DNA from: SSC4 sp964642445
GTDB taxonomy: Bacteria; Chloroflexota; Anaerolineae; SSC4; Amarolineaceae
Reading direction: 5' to 3'
Assembly (NCBI GenBank): GCA_964642445.1
Contig: CAZXQZ010000232.1
Location: 1-6,657 of the forward strand
DNA: 6,657 bases
Of the stretch, positions 1-6,290 are shown piece by piece. The notes below the pieces were generated by a model. The model made no database searches, had not been told where the DNA came from, and worked only from the letters and a program-made list of their open reading frames with translations. Each line of letters begins with the position of its first letter. The stretch's first letter is position 1. The translations under genes were made by a program, and so were the position numbers.

Positions 1-70
1 ACTCCCTACTCCCTACTCCCTACTCCCTACTCCGTACTCCCTACTCCCTACTCCGCACTCCCTACTCCCT
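1..70. repeat. Tandem heptamer array (ACTCCCT)n, left
   Basis: Ten head-to-tail 7-bp units with consensus ACTCCCT. Unit 5 ends CCGT and unit 8 ends CCGC. The array is already in progress at base 1, so its true left end is outside the window. Read on the minus strand, each intact unit carries GGG with 4-nt spacing, which fits a G3-N4 quadruplex pattern; the first four units form an uninterrupted run. The minus strand has TAG in every unit, so stops occur in all three frames within 21 bp, while the plus strand has no stop. The array overlaps the last codons of the cyclase gene. It resembles the heptameric STRR repeats known from filamentous cyanobacteria, but no identity is claimed. Confidence 0.95.
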
Positions 71-904
71 CCCACACAAACAATCCCCAAACTTTGTCTT
101 CGGCATGGCCGCCTTCTTCGCCATCAGTTCCGCATACCGCGCGTCGTCGACGTACGCCACCATGCGGCACAGCGACGCCTCACCGTCCACGAAACGCCAG
201 GGGAAACAGCCAATCTCCACCCGCTGGTTGAGCAGGAGGTCGATGTCGCCACCCACGCATTCGGCGTGAATGATGCCGTGGGGGAACATCTCGATGTGCA
301 TCAACTGGTACTTGTCATCGGTGAACACCTCCGCCAACGGCTTGCCGTATTTGCTCTGGAAGTGCAGGTCGGCTTCTTTGGCCTGGCGCGGCATCCACTG
401 GCGGATGATCGTGTTCATGGGGTGGTCGGCACTGCCGCAGTCCACCGCCAGCCACTTGAGCTGCCTGGCCTTGCACCATTCGGCAAATTCACGGTCTGGA
501 CCGGGATGTTTGACCATGTAGCGGATCTCGTCGGCCTGCGGTTGGTCCCACCCGTAGCGGTGATACCCGGTGTGGATGATCAGAATGTCGCCTTCGCGCA
601 CTTCTACCCGTTCTTCGATCATGTGCGACGTGTAGATATCGTAGTCGCCCACCGCGTCCGACAGGTCGACGATGGCGGCCGGCCCGGTTAGGAAATCGAG
701 GGTCAGGCTGGCAATGTCTTTGCCCGGCGTGTAGAAATGGATTTCGCCATCGAGATGGGTGCCGAGGTGATTGGAGTGAGTGACGATCTGCCCGTTGGCC
801 CCGTTGGGTGCCAGGCGTTTGAAATACTTGATCTGCAGCGGTTCGTAGGTCGGCCAGGCGGGTGTGCCGATACCGAGGGGAATTGTGAGATCGATGAACT
901 TCAC
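62..904 (-). CDS. Cyclase family protein (metal-dependent hydrolase, kynurenine formamidase-like fold)
   Basis: A 280-residue protein of the cyclase family (PF04199), whose characterised members are metal-dependent hydrolases of amides or lactams such as N-formylkynurenine and isatin. The family signature HxGTHxDxxxH is present at residues 46-56, with His46, His50, Asp52 and His56 as likely metal ligands and general base. A second conserved patch, VDCGSADHPMNT, lies near residues 154-165. The protein is longer than KynB-type enzymes (about 210 residues), so it probably belongs to a longer subgroup and the substrate cannot be named. There is no signal peptide, so it is likely cytosolic. The start is GTG at 904-902, chosen because AGGGAGGT (920-913) sits 8 nt upstream. 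The last three codons (Gly-Arg-Glu) and the TAG stop lie in the heptamer array, so the native C-terminus may have been replaced. It is divergent from patatin A. Confidence 0.88.
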   Translation of the reverse strand: MKFIDLTIPLGIGTPAWPTYEPLQIKYFKRLAPNGANGQIVTHSNHLGTHLDGEIHFYTPGKDIASLTLDFLTGPAAIVDLSDAVGDYDIYTSHMIEERVEVREGDILIIHTGYHRYGWDQPQADEIRYMVKHPGPDREFAEWCKARQLKWLAVDCGSADHPMNTIIRQWMPRQAKEADLHFQSKYGKPLAEVFTDDKYQLMHIEMFPHGIIHAECVGGDIDLLLNQRVEIGCFPWRFVDGEASLCRMVAYVDDARYAELMAKKAAMPKTKFGDCLCGRE

Positions 905-912
905 TGGTCAGG

Positions 913-920
913 ACCTCCCT
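913..920 (-). promoter_or_regulatory. Ribosome binding site of the cyclase gene
   Basis: AGGGAGGT on the minus strand, 8 nt before the GTG codon at 904-902. It is close to the ideal anti-16S complement and decides for the GTG start. Confidence 0.75.
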
Positions 921-976
921 TGTAAGTCGATGGTAAACAGGTTGCGCCGCACGACCGGCGCCAGCAAGATGGGCGA

Positions 977-982
977 ATTATA
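977..982 (-). promoter_or_regulatory. Candidate -10 element for the cyclase gene
   Basis: A perfect TATAAT on the minus strand, about 72 nt upstream of the GTG start. At the -35 distance (1000-1005) the hexamer is TATCAT, a poor match that falls inside the palindrome at 999-1019. If real, this promoter may need an activator bound there. Inference from consensus matching only. Confidence 0.4.
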
Positions 983-998
983 GCGCCCACGTGACAAC

Positions 999-1019
999 CA
1001 TGATATGATGAATGTCATG
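999..1019. promoter_or_regulatory. Imperfect palindrome, candidate operator
   Basis: Arms CATGATAT (999-1006) and ATGTCATG (1012-1019) are complementary at 7 of 8 positions around a 5-bp centre. The site lies between the two divergent promoters and covers the -35 zone of the leftward one, a typical place for a dimeric regulator. No regulator gene is present in the window. Confidence 0.35.
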
Positions 1020-1037
1020 CCGATTCCAATCCCGGAC

Positions 1038-1065
1038 TTGACAAAACGAACCGGCCTGGGATAAT
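1038..1065 (+). promoter_or_regulatory. Sigma70-type promoter of patatin A
   Basis: TTGACA (1038-1043), a 16-bp spacer and GATAAT (1060-1065) match the housekeeping consensus at 11 of 12 positions. The predicted transcription start near 1072 gives a leader of roughly 85 nt. A short inverted repeat, CAGGCG (1069-1074) and CGCCTG (1085-1090), sits over the predicted start and could be a 5' hairpin or a further operator. Confidence 0.7.
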
Positions 1066-1143
1066 GGTCAGGCGCCGTGTGAGCCGCCTGTGCCGGTTCT
1101 GCACTACGCGCGTCGACCATCTGCCCGTTCTCAGTCTCGTGTT

Positions 1144-1150
1144 AAAGGAG
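1144..1150 (+). promoter_or_regulatory. Ribosome binding site of patatin A
   Basis: AAAGGAG with an 8-nt spacer to the ATG at 1159. This favours the start at 1159 over the in-frame ATG at 1090, which would add 23 residues with no family similarity ahead of the conserved first strand. Confidence 0.8.
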
Positions 1151-1158
1151 CCCATCCC

Positions 1159-2355
1159 ATGCAGTTTGATCTGGTATTCGAAGGTGGGGGTGCCAAAGGA
1201 ATGGCATTCGTCGGTGCGCTGACGGCTTTCGAGGCCGCGCACCTCACACCCGGTCGTGTCTTGGGTACGTCGGCCGGTGCCATTACCGCAACGTCAATCG
1301 CTGCCGGTTACACTGCGCACGAGATGCGCGACCTGCTGAGCGAACAGGTGGATGGACGCCCCGTTTTCACCACCTTTCTCGGCGATCCTGATCGCCCCAC
1401 GCCGGCTGAGCTGCACGCCGGGGCCATGCGGCGCCTGCTGTCCGACCTCGATATTCCGCTGCTGCCCAACGATTTGGAAGCCCGGATCGACGATTGGCTG
1501 GTGCGCAAGATGGCCGAAACACCCGGTCTGCGCAACCTCCTGTCATTCGTCGACCGCGGCGGCTGGTACGCGGCCGACAGTTTCATCGCCTGGCTGCGGC
1601 GCTATCTCGACCACGGCGAAGATCGTGGCCGACCGCGGCACTACAGTCAGATGACCCTGGGCCAGTTCTTCGCCGCCACGGATCGTGAGCTGACGCTGGT
1701 CGCCGCCGATACCACCGATGGACGGATGCTGGTGTTGAACCACCGCACGGCACCCGATTGCCCGGTCGTTTATGCAGCGCGCATGTCCATGAGTGTGCCC
1801 CTGCTGTGGCAGGAGGTGGTCTGGCAGGCCGACTGGGGGTTGTACCGCGGTCGTAATCTCGTCGGGCACACCGTCGTCGATGGCGGCCTGCTGTCGAACT
1901 TCCCCATCGAGCTCCTGATTTCGGGCGATCCGCAGGTGACCGACGTGATGGGTGCCAAACAGACGGGCCATGTCATCGGTTTTCTGATCGATGAGACACT
2001 GCCAGTGCCAGCAGCGGATGCAGCCGAGCTGGCTTTGTCGCCCGCAACCTTCAGCGGACTGGCAACCGTCCAACGCTTCTCGCGCCTGGTCAACACGGCC
2101 ATGCGTGCCCACGACCGGGCGGTGATCGATACGTTCGAGAACCTGGTCGTGCGTCTGCCGGCCCAGTCCTATGGCACGACGGAGTTCGACATGCCCGAAG
2201 CCCGTCGTCGAGCCCTCATCGCAGCCGGCCAGGCCGCAACCGAAGCGTATCTGCACGAGCGCCTCAGCCTGCCGCCGACCGAGGTGAGCGGTATCGATAC
2301 CGGCCGCGAGGATGAGCTGGCCCGGCGGCGTGCCCTGCGTCTGTTGGCCGACTGA
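1159..2355 (+). CDS. Patatin-like phospholipase (patatin A)
   Basis: A 398-residue serine hydrolase of the patatin family, expected to cleave acyl esters of membrane lipids with a Ser-Asp dyad. The oxyanion-hole motif GGGAKG is at residues 9-14, the nucleophile elbow GTSAG at 36-40 (Ser38), and the catalytic Asp in VDGG at residue 241. The ARMSMSVPLLW stretch before the Asp is typical of bacterial patatins. About 200 residues separate Ser from Asp, longer than in compact RssA-type proteins (114 in patatin B), so an inserted region is present. No signal peptide or membrane segment is seen; cytosolic or peripheral membrane location is likely. The gene has its own promoter (1038-1065) and is convergent with the cyanophycinase gene. 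Substrate and role are unknown. Confidence 0.9.
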   Translation: MQFDLVFEGGGAKGMAFVGALTAFEAAHLTPGRVLGTSAGAITATSIAAGYTAHEMRDLLSEQVDGRPVFTTFLGDPDRPTPAELHAGAMRRLLSDLDIPLLPNDLEARIDDWLVRKMAETPGLRNLLSFVDRGGWYAADSFIAWLRRYLDHGEDRGRPRHYSQMTLGQFFAATDRELTLVAADTTDGRMLVLNHRTAPDCPVVYAARMSMSVPLLWQEVVWQADWGLYRGRNLVGHTVVDGGLLSNFPIELLISGDPQVTDVMGAKQTGHVIGFLIDETLPVPAADAAELALSPATFSGLATVQRFSRLVNTAMRAHDRAVIDTFENLVVRLPAQSYGTTEFDMPEARRRALIAAGQAATEAYLHERLSLPPTEVSGIDTGREDELARRRALRLLAD

Positions 2356-2366
2356 ACACCACAACG

Positions 2367-2391
2367 GCCGGGTGCGGTGATTGTGCCCGGC
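2367..2391 (+). terminator. Hairpin between convergent genes, possible terminator
   Basis: A 9-bp stem (GCCGGGTGC at 2367-2375 with GTGCCCGGC at 2383-2391, including two G-T wobble pairs) and a 7-nt loop start 11 bp after the patatin A stop. The wobbles favour folding of the rightward transcript. No T-tract follows, so it is not a classical intrinsic terminator; it may still separate the two converging units or protect the 3' end. Confidence 0.4.
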
Positions 2392-2398
2392 AGGCAGT

Positions 2399-3226
2399 TC
2401 AGGGTAGGAGCGGCTGGCGTTTGTCGATGTCGAAGCCGTAGCCGTCGATGAGCACGTGCAGTGTGATCCCCAGCAGGGCTACTGGCTTGAGTTCGTCGAT
2501 CTTATGAATGTCGGTATAGGCCATCGTGCTGGCATCGACGACGACCACGCTGTGTTGGCCGATCACCCGGAAGCGGTTGGCCGCGTCGACGATAATGGCG
2601 GTGTCCTCATCGATCCCCACGCCGAGCAGGAAGGGGTTGTAGGCCGTGGCGGCCAGCAGGCGACCGGTGCGCAGGCGCTGACTGAAGTGCTGGTCGATGA
2701 TCAAACGATTACTCAGGCCCAGCCCTGGGGCAAAGTTCATCATGCGCTGCTGCGGCATGCTGCCCTGCTCACCAAATGAAATCATGTGCTCGCACAGCAC
2801 CGCGGCACCCGCGCTGGTGCCACCCACCAGCAGGCCGTTTGCATGCAGGCGACGCAGCGCCTGCGCCAGGGGTGTACCACCCAAAACGGCGGAAAATCGC
2901 AGCTGATTGCCGCCGGTCAGGAAGACCGCCGTGGCGTCCTGAAGGCGTGCAATCAAGTCAGGGTTGTGGCCATCCTGCCGCTCGAACACCGGCAGCACTT
3001 CGACGTGGGCCGGTGCCATGGTGCGGAAGAGTTGGTAGTGCGCCTGGCCCGCATCAGGGCGGTCCTCGACTGACGCAGTTGGCATGATGACAATGCGCGC
3101 GTCTGTGCCGCCGGCTAGCGTCCAAAAGTGACGCAGAATGCGCAGAGCACCGTTGTGATCTTCGGCGCCGCCGACAGCGAAGAGGAGTCCACGTTGGCCT
3201 CCCTGGGGTGTGGGTGCAGGTGACAT
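2399..3226 (-). CDS. Cyanophycinase-family serine peptidase (S51), active-site intact
   Basis: A 275-residue S51-family protein, similar in length to cyanophycinase, which cuts cyanophycin (multi-L-arginyl-poly-L-aspartate) into beta-Asp-Arg dipeptides. Ser138 lies in GGTSAGA, His180 in DQHF (178-181), and Glu207 in GVGIDED. The spacings (42 and 27 residues) equal those I recall for Ser132/His174/Glu201 of Synechocystis cyanophycinase. TGGNQLRF (104-111) supplies the conserved substrate-site Gln. There is no signal peptide, so the substrate should be intracellular. The ATG at 3226-3224 has AAAGGA (3240-3235) 8 nt upstream. It follows the paralogue by 15 nt and is probably translated from the same message. 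No cyanophycin synthetase gene is in the window, so the true substrate could be another isoaspartyl peptide. Confidence 0.85.
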   Translation of the reverse strand: MSPAPTPQGGQRGLLFAVGGAEDHNGALRILRHFWTLAGGTDARIVIMPTASVEDRPDAGQAHYQLFRTMAPAHVEVLPVFERQDGHNPDLIARLQDATAVFLTGGNQLRFSAVLGGTPLAQALRRLHANGLLVGGTSAGAAVLCEHMISFGEQGSMPQQRMMNFAPGLGLSNRLIIDQHFSQRLRTGRLLAATAYNPFLLGVGIDEDTAIIVDAANRFRVIGQHSVVVVDASTMAYTDIHKIDELKPVALLGITLHVLIDGYGFDIDKRQPLLP

Positions 3227-3241
3227 GCGCGTGGTCCTTTT

Positions 3242-4096
3242 TTAGAACGAGCTTCGCTGCGGGGTGAGCAGGGGGTTTTCCGGCGCATGAATGCGGCGGT
3301 TGTCGATGTCGTACCAGTATTCCTGCGGCAGGGTTGTCACCTGCAGGCCTTCGATGTGGACCGGCTGGCCGAATTCGACGTCGTACAGATCGGTGCGCAC
3401 GATTTGCCGGCCATCAGCGAGCGTTGCTGGATCGGTTCCCACGGCCTCGAGCAAATTGCCCGGGTGGAGCACGATGGCCGCGTTGGCGTGTACTCCGACA
3501 CCGAGCAGGAAGGGGTTGGCGGCCACGGCGATGCTCAGGGGTCCATACCAGTGGTCATGGCTGTAGTCGGCCACTACCATCAGGCGGTTGCTCAAACCCA
3601 GCCCGGGCGCAAAACGTACCGAACCACGGATCGGTGTTGAGTCTTCCTGGGCGTAGGCAATCATGTGTTCGGCCAGAAAAGCGGCGGCCGCTCCACTGCC
3701 AGCGGCCACCTTGCCCCGTGCGTGCCCGCGCCGGATGGCGGTGGCCAGGGGGGTACCGCCGAGCACCGTCGACAGGCGCAGTGGATTGCCGCTGGTGAAA
3801 ACGAAGGCAGTAGCATGCTGGATGGCGGCCAGGGCGGCCGTATCCTGCGCATCGGCGCGCGTACGTACAGCCAGCACCTCGACCCAGTCCACGCCCCAGC
3901 GCGCAAACAGGGCACGGTAGGCCTCGGCCTCGTCGAAATCGCGACTGGCCGTCGGCACGATGGCAATACGCGCACCAAAACTACCGGCAAGCTGCCAGGT
4001 GTACTGCAAGATGCGGCTGCTGTCGTTGATCTCTTCGTGCCCGCCGGTCGCAATCAGCGGCCCGCGCGTAAAACCGGCTGGAACAGGTGCTGGCAT
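3242..4096 (-). CDS. Cyanophycinase-like paralogue lacking active-site residues (probable pseudoenzyme)
   Basis: A 284-residue S51-fold protein that aligns without gaps to the downstream cyanophycinase over roughly residues 95-215, sharing LGGTPLA, FAPGLGLSNRL and NPFLLGVG. Every catalytic position is changed: Ser138 to Gly135 (GTSAGA becomes GSGAAA), the DQH triplet to Val-Ala-Asp177, Glu207 to Ala204, and the GGNQ Gln to Pro105. A serine sits one residue earlier (Ser134) but not in a GxSxG elbow. The reading frame is intact, so this is a maintained protein rather than a decayed gene. It is first in its operon; the ATG at 4096-4094 follows AGAGGA (4112-4107) by 10 nt. A regulatory, scaffold or ligand-binding partner of the active enzyme is likely (inference); cyanophycinase is dimeric, so a heterodimer is possible. 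Confidence 0.85.
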   Translation of the reverse strand: MPAPVPAGFTRGPLIATGGHEEINDSSRILQYTWQLAGSFGARIAIVPTASRDFDEAEAYRALFARWGVDWVEVLAVRTRADAQDTAALAAIQHATAFVFTSGNPLRLSTVLGGTPLATAIRRGHARGKVAAGSGAAAAFLAEHMIAYAQEDSTPIRGSVRFAPGLGLSNRLMVVADYSHDHWYGPLSIAVAANPFLLGVGVHANAAIVLHPGNLLEAVGTDPATLADGRQIVRTDLYDVEFGQPVHIEGLQVTTLPQEYWYDIDNRRIHAPENPLLTPQRSSF

Positions 4097-4114
4097 GGGT
4101 GGCAGATCCTCTAC

Positions 4115-4174
4115 TGCCAGCCACCTGCATACAACCTTACCGCTGGAAAGACATCAACGGTCCTGTGGCTGGCA
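4115..4174 (-). promoter_or_regulatory. Inverted repeat in the leader of the cyanophycinase pair
   Basis: Perfect 10-bp arms TGCCAGCCAC (4115-4124) and GTGGCTGGCA (4165-4174) are separated by 40 bp. Both arms fall between the predicted transcription start (near 4190) and the ribosome binding site (4112-4107), with the inner arm ending 2 nt from that site. In RNA this would be a long-looped stem beside the RBS; in DNA it could be a pair of operator half-sites. Confidence 0.5.
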
Positions 4175-4196
4175 ATCTTGGGTGAGATAGGCGGTT

Positions 4197-4225
4197 ATTG
4201 TACCATCACCCGCCACACGCGGCAA
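4197..4225 (-). promoter_or_regulatory. Candidate promoter of the cyanophycinase pair
   Basis: On the minus strand, TTGCCG (4225-4220, 4 of 6) and TACAAT (4202-4197, 5 of 6) are 17 bp apart. The predicted start near 4190 gives a leader of about 94 nt to the ATG at 4096. It is the best match in the 205-bp gap. Confidence 0.5.
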
Positions 4226-4275
4226 GTTACAACAAACGGTGATTACCCACGATCAAAAGCCACCTGCCAACCTCT

Positions 4276-4302
4276 CCAAAACCCAAATCCAAAACCCAAA
4301 AT
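4276..4302 (-). repeat. Duplicated 13-bp G/T-rich element abutting the MFS stop codon
   Basis: Two near-identical copies of CCAAAACCCAAAT (4276-4288, and 4289-4302 with one extra A). On the minus strand they read as alternating GG/GGG and T/A runs immediately after the MFS TGA, whose last base is the repeat's end base. The run pattern could form a two-tetrad quadruplex in the transcript. No hairpin terminator with a T-tract was found for the MFS gene. Confidence 0.65.
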
Positions 4303-5507
4303 CAACCAGCTGCTCCATGATGGGCGTGTATTCGGCTGAAAAGAATCCAGGCCGCAATCATGAAGAGCGCGGCAAACGGCCAAATCGCGACGTACGACGT
4401 GAACATATCGGCCAAGGCCCCGGCCACGATCGGCCCGGTGATGGCCGCCGCCGACGACGAGAGGTAGTAGAGGCCGGTCAAAGCACCGATCGAACGCTCG
4501 CCGCCCACGTCGTACACCATCGGCAGGGAATTGATGTTGACCAGCGCCCAGAAGGCGCCCATGGCGGCCAGCAGGACCAGCAGCGCCGTGGTGTTGCGTA
4601 CGGCGAACGCCAGCACCAATCCAACCGCCATACCGCTCAAGCCGATCAGGATCGTTGGCTTGCGCCCGATGCGGGTGGCGATCAGCCCACTGGGAATGGC
4701 AAAGAGGATCAACGCGGCCGCAAAGGCGGTCAGCATCTGACTGCCAGTGCCAACGTCGATGCCCAGCACGTCACGCGTGTAGAGGGTGAAAAACGCCTCG
4801 ATCGCGTTCCAGCTGACGAACCAACAGAAGATGGCCAATAGGAGGTACAAGCCACTGCGGTCGGCACTTGCGGCCATCTGGCGCAGGTTGGTCAGGGCGC
4901 TCTCGGGTGGCGCACTGTCGGTAGGGGACGCATAATCCTTCGGTTCGCGCACGTAGGCCAGCACGATGGCCACCGCAATCAGCAGCACGATGGCGCCCAC
5001 GATGAACGGCAGGGGGACACCGATCTTATACAGGGCACCGCCGCCAAAGAGGGCCAGCGCACCGCCGACACCGCCCATCAGGTTGATGACGCCGTTAGCC
5101 TTGCTGCGCTGCTCGGCCGGGTAGAGGTCACCCAGGTAGGCGATGGTTGGTGAGCGGAAGAGCGCCATGCCGATGTTGGTGCCCAGGATGGCGAGGGCAA
5201 TCCATACGAAGTTCTCGCGTACGAACGGCACGAGAATGAAAAACGCAGCCGCCAGCGGTGCACCGGCCATCAGCCACGGCTTACGCCGGCCAAACCGCGA
5301 ACGCGTGCGGTCGCTGCGCGTGCCCACCCACGGCTGGAAAAACATGTTGATCAGGTTGTCCCAGGTGAGGATAAAACCGATCACACCGGCCGACAGGCCC
5401 AGGTCGGCCAGGAAGGGCGGTACGAAGCTGTTGAAGATGGGCCAGATGATGCTGATCCCCAGGAAACCAAAACCGAGAACGAACGTCTTGCGCCAGTCGA
5501 ATTTCAT
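4302..5507 (-). CDS. MFS transporter, GPH/SLC45-like
   Basis: A 401-residue inner-membrane carrier with about 12 hydrophobic segments (roughly 8-32, 42-62, 78-95, 99-118, 140-163, 168-188, 218-242, 256-280, 285-303, 308-328, 340-362, 368-390). The loop between helices 2 and 3 has the family motif GTRSDRTRSRFGRRKPW (62-78), typical of glycoside/cation symporters (GPH) and SLC45-type sugar transporters. A polar loop at about 189-216 joins the two halves. It is somewhat shorter than usual GPH proteins (about 450). The ATG at 5507-5505 follows GGAG (5520-5517), which lies inside the last codons of patatin B; only 3 bp separate the two genes, so translation is probably coupled. Substrate is unknown: a sugar is the default, but the lipase partner allows a lysolipid-type cargo (inference). 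Confidence 0.85.
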   Translation of the reverse strand: MKFDWRKTFVLGFGFLGISIIWPIFNSFVPPFLADLGLSAGVIGFILTWDNLINMFFQPWVGTRSDRTRSRFGRRKPWLMAGAPLAAAFFILVPFVRENFVWIALAILGTNIGMALFRSPTIAYLGDLYPAEQRSKANGVINLMGGVGGALALFGGGALYKIGVPLPFIVGAIVLLIAVAIVLAYVREPKDYASPTDSAPPESALTNLRQMAASADRSGLYLLLAIFCWFVSWNAIEAFFTLYTRDVLGIDVGTGSQMLTAFAAALILFAIPSGLIATRIGRKPTILIGLSGMAVGLVLAFAVRNTTALLVLLAAMGAFWALVNINSLPMVYDVGGERSIGALTGLYYLSSSAAAITGPIVAGALADMFTSYVAIWPFAALFMIAAWILFSRIHAHHGAAG

Positions 5508-5510
5508 CGG

Positions 5511-6290
5511 TTATAACTCCAGGCAGGCACGCAAATGAGGCAGTTGGGCGACCATGGCCAAGGCACCCCGCCGGACCAGGCGCTGCGTTTGCAGCGCAAA
5601 CAGAGAAACCCCTTCGAGGTCGGGCTCGACCAACACGTCGGCCGACTGCGGCGGATCGCCGGCCCGCAGGAGCAGCCAGCTGAGGGCCATTGTGCCTTGC
5701 TGCGCAATGCCGGCGGGCTGACGACTCGGCGGTGGGAAACAGTTGACGGCAATCACGACATCGGCCCCCATGCGGCGTGCCACCGAAATCGGTAAATTGT
5801 TCGACAGCCCGCCGTCCACCAGCAGGCGTTCGCCGTACCGCACGGGGGCCACGCTGCCGGGCACCGCCGCACTGGCATGTACGGCAATCGCCAGGGGACC
5901 TTCCTGGTACACCACCGCCTCACCCGTCATCAGGTCGGTGGTCACCACCGCCAGGGGCACCTGCAGATCGGCGAAGGATTTGGCCCCCGTGACTTCATCG
6001 ACCCACGCTTCGAGACGACGAAAGCTGATACCCACCTGGCCACGCCAGAACGGCAGCGGTGACGCCAGGCCGCGCCAGCGCAGCCGCCGCACGATCGCCT
6101 CCAATTCCTCGCCGCGCACACCCGCACAGTAAATGGCCCCCGCTAACGCGCCCGCACTGGTTCCCACCACCAAATCGATGGGAATCCCCTGCCCATCGAG
6201 CACCTGCAGGACCCCGGCGTGCACCAAGCCTCGTGCCACGCCCCCGCCCAATACCAGTCCCACTCGTTTCTGCGAACGCCAGTTTGTCAT
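5511..6290 (-). CDS. Patatin-like phospholipase, RssA-type (patatin B)
   Basis: A compact 259-residue patatin-family hydrolase. The oxyanion loop GGGVARG is at residues 15-21, the nucleophile elbow GTSAG at 43-47 (Ser45), and the catalytic Asp159 in VDGGLSNNLP. The DLVVGTSAGAL and ASAAVPG stretches match the short RssA/NTE-type bacterial proteins. No signal peptide is present. The start is the ATG at 6290-6288, preceded by AGGA with a short 3-nt spacer; an in-frame GTG at 6341 would add 17 residues but has no ribosome binding site. The gene is first in a two-gene unit with the MFS transporter. It is distinct from patatin A in length and in the Ser-Asp interval, so the two are not a recent duplication. 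Confidence 0.88.
   Translation of the reverse strand: MTNWRSQKRVGLVLGGGVARGLVHAGVLQVLDGQGIPIDLVVGTSAGALAGAIYCAGVRGEELEAIVRRLRWRGLASPLPFWRGQVGISFRRLEAWVDEVTGAKSFADLQVPLAVVTTDLMTGEAVVYQEGPLAIAVHASAAVPGSVAPVRYGERLLVDGGLSNNLPISVARRMGADVVIAVNCFPPPSRQPAGIAQQGTMALSWLLLRAGDPPQSADVLVEPDLEGVSLFALQTQRLVRRGALAMVAQLPHLRACLEL

Noticed and set aside
1090..1158. N-terminal extension of patatin A from the ATG at 1090
   Set aside because: It overlaps the predicted leader hairpin, has no ribosome binding site and adds residues unlike the family; the ATG at 1159 has an excellent site.
62..2355. Patatin next to a 'cyclase', suggesting a CBASS-like antiphage system
   Set aside because: The cyclase is a PF04199 metal hydrolase with HxGTHxD, not a nucleotidyltransferase, and the genes are divergent rather than co-transcribed.
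1543..2364. 273-codon open frame antisense to patatin A
   Set aside because: It mirrors a gene with clear catalytic motifs, has no recognisable domain or ribosome binding site, and is a common by-product of high-GC coding sequence.
3242..4096. Treating the upstream S51 gene as a pseudogene
   Set aside because: The frame is intact over 284 codons with a ribosome binding site and a conserved fold core; only active-site positions are altered, which fits a pseudoenzyme better than decay.
3665..4339. 224-codon rightward open frame across the pseudoenzyme and its leader
   Set aside because: It is antisense to a well-supported gene, runs through regulatory and repeat sequence, and has low-complexity composition without family similarity.
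4239..4841. 200-codon rightward open frame opposite the MFS gene
   Set aside because: Its charged, Gln/Arg-rich translation is the complement of membrane-segment codons; the MFS frame explains the region.
2399..6290. Shared GTSAGA hexapeptide in both patatins and the cyanophycinase as a sign of common origin
   Set aside because: Both families independently use a GxSxG-type nucleophile elbow; flanking sequence and the other catalytic residues differ.
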